In this document: positions 18,467 to 27,012 of the stretch, one piece after another
How the letters are laid out: each line of letters starts with the position of its first letter
How positions within the stretch are numbered: the first letter of the stretch is position 1
Assembly: GCA_022841915.1 (NCBI GenBank)
Contig: JALHQN010000018.1
Location: 1-64,000, forward strand
Direction: 5' to 3'
DNA length: 64,000 nt
DNA from: Burkholderiales bacterium
GTDB lineage: Bacteria > Pseudomonadota > Gammaproteobacteria > Burkholderiales > WYBJ01
Notes under the pieces: generated by a model
What the model saw: only the letters and a program-made list of their open reading frames with translations
Database searches by the model: none
What the model was told of the DNA's origin: nothing
Made by a program: the position numbers and the translations under genes

Positions 18467-19474
18467 TCACGCACTGTTCAGAGCGAGTTCGCGCTGTTCG
18501 ATCTCTTCGAGTGCGCGCCGCAGCAACGCAGGGTCATTGCTTTTCAAGGCCGTGACATCGGAGAGCATCTGGCGCCAGCGGCGAGCGACCGGGCGGCCGC
18601 GATACAAGCCGTGCATGTGGCGCACGACATGTCGCAGTGGCGTGCCGCGACGCACTTCGATCTCTGCATAACGCGCCATGGCATCGACCACCGAACCACG
18701 GCTGACAGAGGGTGCGGTATCGCCGAACACGCGGCGATCCGCTTCCGAGAACAGCCAGGGATCGTTTTCCGCGGCCCGGCCGATCATCACGCCGTCCACC
18801 ACGGCCAGGTGATTTTCGATCTCCGGCCAGGTGCGGATGCCACCGTTGACGACGATCTCGAGTTCGGGAAACTCCTGCTTCAGTCGATAGACGAGTTCAT
18901 AGCGCAAAGGGGGGATCTCGCGGTTCTCCTTGGGCGTGAGCCCTTGGAGGATGGCGTTGCGCGCGTGGACGATGAAGCTCTTGCAGCCTTTGGCGGCGCT
19001 GGCGGTGACGAAGCGGCGCATGAAGTCGTAGTCCTCGGTGCGGTCGATGCCGATGCGATGCTTGACCGTAACGGGTATGCCGACGGACTGTTGCATCGCT
19101 TCGACGCATGAAGCCACCAGATCGGGCTCGGCCATCAGGCAAGCACCGAAGGCGCCGCGCTGAACGCGTTCGCTCGGGCAGCCGACGTTCAAGTTGATCT
19201 CGTCGTAGCCATAGCGCTCGCCCAGGCGGGCGCAGTGAGCAAGATCGGCCGGCTCGGAGCCGCCGAGTTGAAGCGCGAGCGGGCCCTCGTCGGGATGAAA
19301 GCTCAAATGGCGATCGACGTTGCCGTGCATCAGCGCGCCGGTGGTCACCATTTCGGTGTAGAGGAGCGTGCGACGCGTGATCTGCCGCAGGAAATAGCGG
19401 CAGTGTCGGTCGGTCACGTCCATCATGGGTGCGACCGAGAGGCGACGAGACAAGGGGGCGGGAGCGGCGAGCAT
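18467..19474 (-). CDS. dusA: tRNA-dihydrouridine(20/20a) synthase DusA
   Basis: A 335-residue flavoprotein that reduces uridine 20/20a in the D-loop of tRNA with NADPH. Hallmarks are LSVAPMMDVTDRHCRYFLR, INLNVGCPSERVQRGAFGACLM with the active cysteine at C99, VTVKHRIGIDRTEDYDF, and IVVNGGIRTWPE with GVMIGRAAENDPW for FMN phosphate. The DusA length and the DRTEDYDF sequence separate it from DusB/C. Its leader contains a perfect hairpin (19491-19505) shortly upstream of the start. It converges with the nitronate monooxygenase gene. Confidence 0.95.
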   Translation of the reverse strand: MLAAPAPLSRRLSVAPMMDVTDRHCRYFLRQITRRTLLYTEMVTTGALMHGNVDRHLSFHPDEGPLALQLGGSEPADLAHCARLGERYGYDEINLNVGCPSERVQRGAFGACLMAEPDLVASCVEAMQQSVGIPVTVKHRIGIDRTEDYDFMRRFVTASAAKGCKSFIVHARNAILQGLTPKENREIPPLRYELVYRLKQEFPELEIVVNGGIRTWPEIENHLAVVDGVMIGRAAENDPWLFSEADRRVFGDTAPSVSRGSVVDAMARYAEIEVRRGTPLRHVVRHMHGLYRGRPVARRWRQMLSDVTALKSNDPALLRRALEEIEQRELALNSA

Positions 19475-19490
19475 GGCGATGGAAATTTAT

Positions 19491-19505
19491 GCCCGCGAAG
19501 CGGGC
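19491..19505 (-). terminator. Hairpin in dusA leader / end of upstream gene
   Basis: GCCCGC and GCGGGC form a perfect 6-bp stem with a three-base loop. Read on the minus strand it is followed by ATAAATTT, so it could end transcription from the acyl-CoA dehydrogenase gene upstream. It lies just 17 bases before the dusA start, so it would also be in the dusA leader RNA. The T-tract is weak. Confidence 0.4.
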
Positions 19506-19632
19506 CCTGCTGTCCTGAGTCCGTGATGGGTCGCCCAGTCGATGCGGCCGATGAACGCCCTGCGCGGTTGTGCCGCTCGCCGGGGTGCAATCCGGCGGCG
19601 GCTCGCTTCGCGTGTGGCCTCGATGCCGAAAG

Positions 19633-19654
19633 CTCTGTCACCCATAGGACAGAG
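19633..19654. terminator. Putative hairpin downstream of acyl-CoA dehydrogenase gene
   Basis: CTCTGTC (19633-19639) and GACAGAG (19648-19654) are a perfect 7-bp inverted repeat with an eight-base loop. It lies 45 bases beyond the stop of the acyl-CoA dehydrogenase gene. No T-tract follows on the minus strand, so it could equally be a protein-binding dyad. Confidence 0.3.
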
Positions 19655-19698
19655 TGTCTGCGAACCGCACCCAGGCAACGAAACCCAGGCGCCGACGA

Positions 19699-20862
19699 CT
19701 AGAAGTTCAGGCTGGGTATGCCGGTGGCCAGATCCATGTGTTCGACCACTTTGCGACCCACCAGGTTGCGCAAGGTCTCGGTCGTGCCGCCACCCAGGCT
19801 GCCGAAGCGCGCGCCGCGGAAGAGGCGAGAAACGGGATACTCGTCGACGTACCCATAGCCGCCATGCACCTGCACGGCCTGACTGGTCACGCGGATGGCC
19901 ATTTCGTTGCAGTAGATCTTGGCCATGGCAGCCATGGTTGCGTCAGGGAAAGGATGGCCGCTTACCGCCGCGCGATAGAGCAGGCCTCGTCCGGCTTCGA
20001 TCTCGATCATCATGTCGGCGGCTTTCCAGCGCATGCCCTGGAAGTCGCCGATCGCCTTGCCGAACGCCTTGCGATCGCGCATGTACTTGACCGCTTCTTC
20101 CAGCGCGCCTTCCGCCATGCCGAGGCAGATCGAAGAGTTGAGGCAACGCTGCATGTTGAATGCCGACAGCAGCTTCTTCATGCCGTTGTCGCGCAGGATC
20201 ACGTTCTCTACGGGGACCTCGACGTTGTCGAAGACGGCTTCGCACAGGTGCTCACCGCCCATGGTGTGGTACTTGCCGGTGGCGGTGTAGCCCTTGGCAC
20301 CCTTCTCGACGATCACGCAGCCGATGCCTGCGGCCCCCGGGGCGCCGTTGACGCGCGTGAAGACGATCATCAGATCGGCGATGTCGGCGCGCGAGATCAG
20401 GGTCTTCTGGCCATTGACGATGGCCTTGCCGCCCTTGATCTCGGTATTGGTGCGGTAGTTCGGAACATCGGTGCCGGCATCCGGCTCCGTCAACATGATG
20501 GCGAGGATGTACTCGCCCGCGGCGATCTTGGGCAGCCACTTCTTCTTCAGCGGCTCGGGCGCATACTCACTGATGATCCGGCTCTGGACTCCGACTTCTC
20601 CGAGTGCGGCCAGCGCGGTGACATAGCAGCTTTTGCCGATCTCTTCCATGGCGAGCACGGCATCGAGCACGGAGGCGCTGGAGCCGCCGTATTCCTCGGG
20701 CACGGACATGCCGAGAATGCCCATGTCGGCGAGTTGCTTGAGGTTCTCGTAGGGGTAGTCGCCGTTCAGCCAGCGGATCGCTTTGGGCGCGAGTTCCTTC
20801 TGCCGGAACCTGCGCAGCGTGTCCACCATCTCGCGTTGTTGATCAGTCAGTTTGAAATCCAC
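19699..20862 (-). CDS. Acyl-CoA dehydrogenase
   Basis: A 387-residue FAD enzyme of the acyl-CoA dehydrogenase family, oxidising acyl-CoA thioesters at the alpha-beta bond and passing electrons to ETF. Seen are LTDQQREMVDTLRRF, ADMGILGMSVPEEYGG, the flavin/substrate segment IMLTEPDAGTDV, RKAFGKAIGDFQGMRWKAADM and QVHGGYGYVDEYPVSRLFRGAR. The usual catalytic glutamate position near the C-terminus (YEGT) reads GGGTTET here, as in several bacterial paralogues, so the base may come from elsewhere. The Bug gene at 20921 lies directly upstream on the same strand (58-base gap), so the two may be cotranscribed. The acyl substrate is unknown. Confidence 0.88.
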   Translation of the reverse strand: MDFKLTDQQREMVDTLRRFRQKELAPKAIRWLNGDYPYENLKQLADMGILGMSVPEEYGGSSASVLDAVLAMEEIGKSCYVTALAALGEVGVQSRIISEYAPEPLKKKWLPKIAAGEYILAIMLTEPDAGTDVPNYRTNTEIKGGKAIVNGQKTLISRADIADLMIVFTRVNGAPGAAGIGCVIVEKGAKGYTATGKYHTMGGEHLCEAVFDNVEVPVENVILRDNGMKKLLSAFNMQRCLNSSICLGMAEGALEEAVKYMRDRKAFGKAIGDFQGMRWKAADMMIEIEAGRGLLYRAAVSGHPFPDATMAAMAKIYCNEMAIRVTSQAVQVHGGYGYVDEYPVSRLFRGARFGSLGGGTTETLRNLVGRKVVEHMDLATGIPSLNF

Positions 20863-20920
20863 GTTCGAGCCTCCGTCTCACGCCTGGTCAGGCGCCTTGA
20901 AGAAAAAATTCGTTTGTCGC

Positions 20921-21910
20921 TCAGTGCGGCTGCATTTTGGCGTCGCGGGCGACCTTGATCCACTTGCCGATGTCAGTGCGTATCGTCTGGGCGAATTCGG
21001 CCGGGGAGGCAAAGGCGGGCTCGGCCGCTTCGTTGGCCAGGCGCTTTACGGTTTCCGGTTCCTGCAGAATCTTGGCGACGACGTCGTTCAGCCCGGCAAC
21101 GACCGCCGGCGGCATGCCGGCCGGGCCGAGGAAGCCCCACCAGATCGTGACTTCATAGCCCGGTACGCCGGACTCGATCACGGTCGGCACATTCGGCAAT
21201 GCGGGCGCGCGCTTGGCGCCGCCGGTTGCGATCACGCGCAACTTGCCGCTGCGCGAATGCGGCAGCACCTGGATCAGCGTGCTGAACAACACGGGGACGT
21301 GCCCTGCCATCAAATCGACCATGGCCGGGCCACCGCCCTTGTAGGGGATATGCGTCATCTGCACGCCGGCGGCAATCTGGAACAGTTCGCCGCCGAAATG
21401 GTTGAACCCGCCGATGCCCGACGATGCGTAGTTGACCTGGCCCGGCTTCGCCTTGGCTGCCGCGATCAGTTCCTTGACGCTGGTGATGGGCTGACTCGGG
21501 TTGGTGGTGATGGCGTTCGGGCCGGTGCCGATCAAGGCGATCGGGGCGAGGTCCTTCACCGGATCGAACAGCATTTTCTTGTGGATGGCCGGATTCATGG
21601 AATAGGAGGTCGACACGATCAGCAAGGTGTGGCCGTCCGGGACGGCGCGCGCCGCGATGTCCGAGCCGATCATGCCATCGGCGCCAGGTCGGTTGTCCAC
21701 GATGACCTGTTGTCCGAGGCGGTCGGTGAGTCGGGCTGCCATGAAGCGCCCGAGGATGTCGTTGCTTCCGCCGGGCGGGAAAGGCACGATCAGGCGAATC
21801 GGGCGGCCCGGATAGTCTTTGGGTAGATCGGCGGCTTGCGTCGGCGCGGCGCAGACGAGCGCCGTACCGAGCGTGGTGGCGACGAAAAGCGACTTGGCAT
21901 GGACAGTCAT
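20921..21910 (-). CDS. Bug-family (TctC) tripartite tricarboxylate transporter substrate-binding protein
   Basis: A 329-residue periplasmic binding protein with signal peptide MTVHAKSLFVATTLGTALVC and probable cleavage after TQA. Family motifs are YPGRPIRLIVPFPPGGSND, VIVDNRPGADGMIGSDIAA, VNYASSGIGGFNHFGGELF and VPTVIESGVPGYEVTIWWG. It should capture an organic acid in the periplasm. It diverges from the second MmgE/PrpD gene across 172 bases, hinting that it serves that pathway. The frame opens at 21964, but the signal peptide supports ATG 21910. Confidence 0.9.
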   Translation of the reverse strand: MTVHAKSLFVATTLGTALVCAAPTQAADLPKDYPGRPIRLIVPFPPGGSNDILGRFMAARLTDRLGQQVIVDNRPGADGMIGSDIAARAVPDGHTLLIVSTSYSMNPAIHKKMLFDPVKDLAPIALIGTGPNAITTNPSQPITSVKELIAAAKAKPGQVNYASSGIGGFNHFGGELFQIAAGVQMTHIPYKGGGPAMVDLMAGHVPVLFSTLIQVLPHSRSGKLRVIATGGAKRAPALPNVPTVIESGVPGYEVTIWWGFLGPAGMPPAVVAGLNDVVAKILQEPETVKRLANEAAEPAFASPAEFAQTIRTDIGKWIKVARDAKMQPH

Positions 21911-22006
21911 GGGGGTGGGCGTCCGTGGCGGGAATCGTAGGGAGTCGGAAATTCTAGCATGCACTCGACTCAGGATCGGGCGGCGGGTGATCCGATGCGG
22001 CGATGC

Positions 22007-22047
22007 TATACTGATCAGCCGTGATGCCCGGCAGCTGCCGGGGCATC
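22007..22047 (+). promoter_or_regulatory. -10-like element and adjoining inverted repeat before the MmgE/PrpD-ligase operon
   Basis: TATACT at 22007-22012 is a good -10 on the plus strand, although no clear -35 lies 16-18 bases upstream. Just downstream, 22023-22047 is a near-perfect dyad: GATGCCCGGCAG against CTGCCGGGGCATC, twelve paired positions with one bulged G. It covers the expected transcription start, so it could be an operator for a repressor or a leader hairpin. It sits in the divergent region shared with the Bug gene. Confidence 0.45.
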
Positions 22048-22082
22048 TTCATCCCCGCCCTGCAAGGTCCGAGATCGAACAA

Positions 22083-23507
22083 TTGGCTGCGCAACATTCA
22101 TCCGCCGTCGAGGATCCGGTCGCGGCTGCGTTCGCGGCGTGGTCGTGCGAGCTGCGATGGCATGCGCTTGATGCTTCGGTGCAGCGCGCCGCGTGCGACG
22201 AGCTGCTCGACTTCGTCGGCGACCTGATTGCCGGACGCGCCGCAGTCGGATTGCCCGCGTGGCTGGATATTCTGCTGGAGGAGGGCGCCCGGAAAGCGGT
22301 CACGGTCGCGGGCGGGCATGTGGCCGCACCCTGGACGGCCGCGATGGCCAACGGCTATTTCGGACACGTCCTCGAACTGGACGATACCCACGATATCGCC
22401 GTATTGCACGCCGGCGCGAGCGCGATACCGGCCGCGCTCGCTGCAGCCGAGTATCGCGGTGGCATAGACGGACCGACCTTGCTCGAAGCCATCGTCGTCG
22501 GCATCGAGATGAACTGTCGCCTCGGCGTGGCCACCGACATGAGCCTGGTCGAGGGCGGCTGGATCTACTCGGCGCTGCTGGGCCACTTCGGTGCGACACT
22601 CGCGGCCGCCCATGTGCTGGGTCTGACGCAGGCGCAGATCCGTCATGCATTGGGCATCGCTTACTGTTTCACCTGCGGTAATCATCAGTCCTCGCGCGAA
22701 GGGGCGCCGACCAAGCATCTGCAGCCCGGCATCGCAGCCGGCAATGGGGTGAAGGCCGCCCTGATGGCGCAGAACGGACTCAAGGGCGTGAGTGCGCCTT
22801 TCGTCGGCGAGGACGGATTCGCCCGCACCTATCTGCACGGGCGTTTCGATGCCGCACGTGCGATCCGCGATCTCGGTCGGGAGTTCGAAACGGCGCAGTT
22901 GTCGATCAAGCCCTACCCCTCGTGCCGGCTCACGCATCCGGCCATAAGCGCCGCGCTCGAGTTGCGGGCCAAATTGGGCGCTCGTCTGACGCAGGTCGAG
23001 CAAGTGAAGATCTCCATGGGACGCCAGGCCCACGATGTGGTGGGCCGCGCGGTGCCGTTTCGTCTGCAGCCGACGCGGTGGCTCGACGCGCAATTCAGCG
23101 TCTTCTGGACCGTCGCCGTTGCCATGTGCCACGGGGCGGTCACACCCAAGCACTTGCTCGATGAAGTGCCGCCGGGGAGCGAAGTGCAGGCATGGATCGC
23201 CCGCTTGCAGGCCGAGTCGATGGAGGGTGCGGCGCGCGACGTCGGCGCTTGCGTACTCGAAGCGATCGGTCCGTTCGGCACCGTCCGTGTCGAGGCCTCG
23301 GAGGCCAAGGGGCATCCCGACAATCCGTTGACAGCCGCTGAACTGCTACAGAAGTTCGCCGCCAATGTCGGGCTCGCGGGCATCGATTCGACTCGCGCAG
23401 CGGTTCTTGCGGGAGAACTGCTCGCACTGGGAAGTTCGACCGACGTGTCGTGCGTATCGAGCGCACTGGCGCGTCCGCAGGCACGTTCGCCGATCAAGGA
23501 GCATTGA
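22083..23507 (+). CDS. MmgE/PrpD family protein
   Basis: The second MmgE/PrpD protein of the window, about 474 residues. It shows the family's DELLDFVGDLIAG start, HVLELDDTHDIAVLHAGASAIPAALAAAE, AQLSIKPYPSCRLTHPAISAALEL and the C-terminal lid. It is clearly diverged from the copy at 12280. Members isomerise, dehydrate or decarboxylate di- and tricarboxylates; the reaction here is not predictable. TTG 22083 is the best start in frame after a stop-free region, with AAGG some distance upstream; no ATG or GTG fits. The CoA-ligase gene begins directly after its stop, so the three genes to 25540 form an operon. Confidence 0.82.
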   Translation: MAAQHSSAVEDPVAAAFAAWSCELRWHALDASVQRAACDELLDFVGDLIAGRAAVGLPAWLDILLEEGARKAVTVAGGHVAAPWTAAMANGYFGHVLELDDTHDIAVLHAGASAIPAALAAAEYRGGIDGPTLLEAIVVGIEMNCRLGVATDMSLVEGGWIYSALLGHFGATLAAAHVLGLTQAQIRHALGIAYCFTCGNHQSSREGAPTKHLQPGIAAGNGVKAALMAQNGLKGVSAPFVGEDGFARTYLHGRFDAARAIRDLGREFETAQLSIKPYPSCRLTHPAISAALELRAKLGARLTQVEQVKISMGRQAHDVVGRAVPFRLQPTRWLDAQFSVFWTVAVAMCHGAVTPKHLLDEVPPGSEVQAWIARLQAESMEGAARDVGACVLEAIGPFGTVRVEASEAKGHPDNPLTAAELLQKFAANVGLAGIDSTRAAVLAGELLALGSSTDVSCVSSALARPQARSPIKEH

Positions 23508-24665
23508 ATGTATTTGTTGGAGCATGACGCCAAGACGCTGCTCGGGGCGGCCGGTGTGCCGGTGCCCGAAGGTTGCCTGATCGAGTCTGTCGAGGCACTG
23601 GAGCGCGTTCAGTTGCCGCCCGGTCCCTGGATGGTCAAGGCACAGGTGCCTGTAGGCGGGCGTGGCAAGGCCGGGTTGGTCCGCATGACCGAGTCTCGCA
23701 CCGATCTGGCCGCTCTGGTGAGCGGCATGCTGGGTCAGACGCACCGGGGTCACGTCGTCGGCTCGTGCCGCATCGAGAGCTGCCGCTCTGCGCCCAGCGA
23801 GGTGTATATCGGTTTCATGCTCGCCCCCGAAACCGGAGAGGTGCGCGTGCTGGCAACGGCCAGCGGCGGCGTGGATGTCGAATCGTCCGGCGCCGTGCAG
23901 TCGCGTGTCGTTGCGCCGGAACCCGCAGCGCTGGCACAGGCGGTGGTCGAACTGTCTGCGTCGGCGCCCGAGCCGATTCGCCACGCGATGATCGAGGCGG
24001 GGCGGGTGCTGGGCGAGATCTTCTTGCGGCGGGATGCGGTCCTGCTCGAGATCAATCCCTTGTTCGTCGCCGCGGACGGCAACTGGCTGGCGGGCGATGC
24101 GAAGATGGTGATCGACGACAACGCGCTCGGGCGCCAGCCGGAGGTGAGCGCGCTGCTCGAAGCCCGCGCGAGCGCCTATGTCGAAACGCATCTCAAGTGG
24201 ACGCATGGCTTCGATTACGTCGTGGTCGACCGCGCAGGCGAACTAGGCCTGCTGACCACCGGCGCCGGGTTGTCGATGATGCTGATCGATGAACTGCGTG
24301 CGAACGGTATCCGACCGTACAACTTTCTCGATGTCCGCACGGGCGGATTGCGCGGTGACGCGAGCCGTCTGGTGAAGGTGCTCAACTGGATCGCCGAAGG
24401 CCCCAATGTGAAGTGCGTGCTGGTGAACGTTTTTGCCGGCATCACTCACTTGGGCGAATTCTCCCGCCTGTTGGTTCAGGCTCTGCGCGAGGCGCCCGTG
24501 TTGAAGGTCCCCGTGGTGACGCGTCTGGTGGGCAACGGCCTCGACGAGGCGCGCACCGTGCTGGGCGAGGCGGGTATTGCGGTCGAACCCGATCTGGACG
24601 AAGCGCTGAAGCTGGTGCGCAAGGCGTTGTCCTCGCAGTCCGCCGGCATGGGAGGACAGGCATGA
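23508..24665 (+). CDS. Succinyl-CoA ligase beta-subunit-like protein (ATP-grasp acyl-CoA ligase)
   Basis: A 385-residue homologue of SucC and malate-CoA ligase beta subunits. The N-terminal ATP-grasp half shows WMVKAQVPVGGRGKAGLV, EVYIGFMLAPETGEV and LLEINPLFVAADGNWLAGDAKMVIDDNA for metal and nucleotide binding. The C-terminal half shows NFLDVRTGG and CVLVNVFAGITHLGEFSRLL. It pairs with the alpha-like protein at 24662 to make an acyl-CoA from a dicarboxylate, CoA and ATP or GTP. ATG immediately follows the stop of the MmgE/PrpD gene, with AAGGAGCA ahead. Being encoded with MmgE/PrpD and away from TCA genes, it probably has a catabolic substrate other than succinate. Confidence 0.85.
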   Translation: MYLLEHDAKTLLGAAGVPVPEGCLIESVEALERVQLPPGPWMVKAQVPVGGRGKAGLVRMTESRTDLAALVSGMLGQTHRGHVVGSCRIESCRSAPSEVYIGFMLAPETGEVRVLATASGGVDVESSGAVQSRVVAPEPAALAQAVVELSASAPEPIRHAMIEAGRVLGEIFLRRDAVLLEINPLFVAADGNWLAGDAKMVIDDNALGRQPEVSALLEARASAYVETHLKWTHGFDYVVVDRAGELGLLTTGAGLSMMLIDELRANGIRPYNFLDVRTGGLRGDASRLVKVLNWIAEGPNVKCVLVNVFAGITHLGEFSRLLVQALREAPVLKVPVVTRLVGNGLDEARTVLGEAGIAVEPDLDEALKLVRKALSSQSAGMGGQA

Positions 24666-25540
24666 TCAATCCACGCATCACACGCACCACCCCCGTGATC
24701 ATGCAAGGCATCACGGGCCGCGCAGGGCAAAGCCATTTCAGGCTGATGCGCGCCTACGGAACGAACATCGTGGCCGGCGTTTCCCCTCGTGCGGCAGGGG
24801 GCGACCTCGACGGTGTGCCCCTCTATGCGAGCTGCGCCGAAGCGGTGAACAAGACCGACGCACGGACGAGCATCATGTTCGTCGGCGCCGAGCAATTGCT
24901 TGCTGCCATCGAGGAGGCCGTGGCTGCCGGCGTGAAACTGATCGTGACGCCGACCGAAGGCATGCCCATCCACGATGCGCTCAAGGCCAAGCGGCTCACG
25001 CTGTCGGCGGGCGTGACATGGATCGGGCCGTCTACCCCGGGCATGGTCGTTCCGGGCGAGGCCAAGCTCGGATTCCTGCCCGATACCACGCTGGCGCCGG
25101 GGCCCCTGGGGATCATGTCGAAGAGCGGCACGCTGTCCTACGAGTCGGGCTACCGCCTGGTGCAGAAGGGGATCGGCCAATCGGTCTGGGTGGGCGTCGG
25201 AGGCGATCCGGTCAAGGGCGTGCGCTTCGCTGACCTCGTGCCGTTCTACGCCGCCGATGCGCAGACCGAAGCCGTTCTGATCATCGGCGAGATCGGCGGT
25301 GCCGAAGAGGAGGAGTTCGCTCGTGCGGTGACCGCCAACGGATTCAAGAAGCCTGCGTTCGCACTGATCGCCGGGTGCAGTGCGCCCGAGGGCGTGAACA
25401 TGGGCCACGCGGGCGCGCTCGTGCACGGCGCGCACGGCACCTATCTGGCGAAGAAGTCGGCGCTCGAGGCGGCCGGCGTTCGTGTGTTCGGTTCGCTCGA
25501 TGAGATGACCCGCGGCGTGGTCGCGGCGTTGCGCCGCTGA
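24662..25540 (+). CDS. Succinyl-CoA ligase alpha-subunit-like protein
   Basis: A 292-residue homologue of SucD. It has the CoA-binding Rossmann segment VIMQGITGRAGQSHF, ITPTEGMPIHDAL-like sequence, GPSTPGMVVPGEAKLGF, MSKSGTLSYESGY (152-164) and the phosphohistidine region MGHAGALV with His249. The conserved active-site histidine means the complex is probably catalytically competent. The start codon overlaps the beta-subunit stop (ATGA), so translation is coupled. Typical substrates in the family include succinate, malate, citramalate and itaconate; the choice here cannot be made from sequence. Confidence 0.87.
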   Translation: MINPRITRTTPVIMQGITGRAGQSHFRLMRAYGTNIVAGVSPRAAGGDLDGVPLYASCAEAVNKTDARTSIMFVGAEQLLAAIEEAVAAGVKLIVTPTEGMPIHDALKAKRLTLSAGVTWIGPSTPGMVVPGEAKLGFLPDTTLAPGPLGIMSKSGTLSYESGYRLVQKGIGQSVWVGVGGDPVKGVRFADLVPFYAADAQTEAVLIIGEIGGAEEEEFARAVTANGFKKPAFALIAGCSAPEGVNMGHAGALVHGAHGTYLAKKSALEAAGVRVFGSLDEMTRGVVAALRR

Positions 25541-25545
25541 GCACC

Positions 25546-25570
25546 CAGCCTCGCCGGGAGGCGAGGGCTG
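25546..25570 (+). terminator. Putative terminator hairpin after the CoA-ligase operon
   Basis: CAGCCTCGCC pairs with GGCGAGGGCTG around a GGGA loop, with one bulged G. It starts five bases after the alpha-like subunit stop. The stem is strong and correctly placed, but no T-run follows. Confidence 0.5.
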
Positions 25571-25790
25571 CTGGCAGTCGATCGGCAGATGTGCGGAGCT
25601 TCCGTCGCGGGCCCGCAGATGCGATGGCCAGCTGCGAGCCCGTGCGGGGCCTCAAGCGATAGGATGAACTCGCGACGTGGGTCGGTGACGGTCGGTGACG
25701 TCGATTGCGAGGATGGGCGTGCGGCTTCGAGCTTCGTTCCGGCAGGCGCTGTTCAAGCCGTCCGGTCGGCCTGCTCATGAGTCGACTTCT

Positions 25791-26042
25791 ATGGCACGGA
25801 GGTTGCTCGAAGGCGCCTATCTTGCGTCCTTGGAGCGAACGGTGAAGAAGTTCACGCGGCTGAAGTTTGCCGAGCTTGCACGAACCTACGGATGGTCGAT
25901 TACGTATGCTGACGGATTCGCGGATGGCGAGGCTTATCGAGCCCGCCGACAACAACCGCCTGCATATTTGCTATGGGGCTTCGACGAATACTCGCAAGGG
26001 TTTCAGGCCGGTTTCCACAGCGAAGGCGTTCTCGCCGGTTGA
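25791..26042 (+). CDS. Small conserved-looking hypothetical protein
   Basis: An 83-residue protein (from ATG 25791) with sequence FTRLKFAELARTYGW, FADGEAYRARRQQPPAYL and DEYSQGFQAGFHS. The FADGEAYRAR and YSQGFQAGF pieces look like a small betaproteobacterial family I cannot name. No membrane segment, signal or metal motif is seen. A shorter start at GTG 25842 has GGAG at good spacing and would give 66 residues; the conserved-looking part lies within both. It stands alone between the CoA-ligase operon and a TSUP permease gene. Confidence 0.5.
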   Translation: MARRLLEGAYLASLERTVKKFTRLKFAELARTYGWSITYADGFADGEAYRARRQQPPAYLLWGFDEYSQGFQAGFHSEGVLAG

Positions 26043-26213
26043 TTGCGGCCTGCGTGCAAGGGACATCGTTCCCGGCGCGGGCTCTCTCCCAGGACGAAGA
26101 ACGAAATACGACCGATCCTTGGCGTATGGCCCGGGCGCGATGCAACTCGGCTGTGGCAGGCCGAGCGATCGGCAGATCCTGACGACGAGCGATCCACACG
26201 ATCTGCGGTGGTC

Positions 26214-26957
26214 ATGATCGACCTGGCCTGGGTCACGGTGGTGCTCGCGGGTGTCGTCGTGTTCGCCGCCTACGTCGTGCGCGGCATGTCCGGATTCGGC
26301 ACCTCGCTGGTCGCCATTCCGCTGCTCGTCTTTCTCATGCCGATTCATGCTGCTGTCCCCATGATGACGCTGCTCGGCTTGTGCGTGACGCTCATGCTCG
26401 GCATCCGCGACCGCAGTCACGTCAGGTGGGACGAGTTATGGCGCCTGCTGCCACCGACGCTAGTGGGGGTGTTCGCCGGTATTTCGCTTTTCAGCGTGCT
26501 CGATCCGCGATTCATGCACAAGCTGCTTGGGGGATTCATCGCAGCCTATGCCATTTACATGATCGTGGCGCAGTTCGTGCGCACGCAGCTGTCGAAGTGC
26601 TCCACCTTCTGGGCCTATCCGACGAGCTTCGCCAGCAGCTTCGTCGACTCGATGTTCGGCGGCGGCGGCGGGCCTCTGGTGGTGATCTACATGGTTCGCC
26701 GCGGCTACGATCCCGTGGTGTTCCGTGCGACGCTGGCGGTGTTGTGGCTGGTGGAGCTCGTGGTGCGCGTAGGGGGCTACGCGATCGGCGGCTACTACAA
26801 CCGCACGGTGCTGGTGATGTCGCTGGTGTTCTTGCCGGTGATGTTTCTCGGCTATCGGGTCGGCGAGATGATCAGTCGTCGAATGAGCCAACAGAGCTTT
26901 ACTCGACTGATCGCCGTAGTGTTGTTGGCGAGCGGGATCAGTCTGCTGTTGAAGTGA
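26214..26957 (+). CDS. TSUP (TauE/SafE) family membrane permease
   Basis: A 247-residue polytopic membrane protein with about seven or eight hydrophobic segments. The first repeat has VVRGMSGFGTSLVAIPLLVFLMP and the second has SSFVDSMFGGGGGPLVVIYM, the paired glycine-rich signature of the sulfite exporter TauE/SafE family. Members export or import sulfite, sulfoacetate or other small organic anions. ATG 26214 lies just before the first membrane segment. It stands downstream of the MmgE/PrpD and CoA-ligase operon and could transport an acid of that pathway, but is 670 bases away. Confidence 0.8.
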   Translation: MIDLAWVTVVLAGVVVFAAYVVRGMSGFGTSLVAIPLLVFLMPIHAAVPMMTLLGLCVTLMLGIRDRSHVRWDELWRLLPPTLVGVFAGISLFSVLDPRFMHKLLGGFIAAYAIYMIVAQFVRTQLSKCSTFWAYPTSFASSFVDSMFGGGGGPLVVIYMVRRGYDPVVFRATLAVLWLVELVVRVGGYAIGGYYNRTVLVMSLVFLPVMFLGYRVGEMISRRMSQQSFTRLIAVVLLASGISLLLK

Positions 26958-27012
26958 GGCAGCAAGGCCGGAAACGAAGGGCAGGATTGTTGGCGCCGAT
27001 CGTCGGGCGGCG

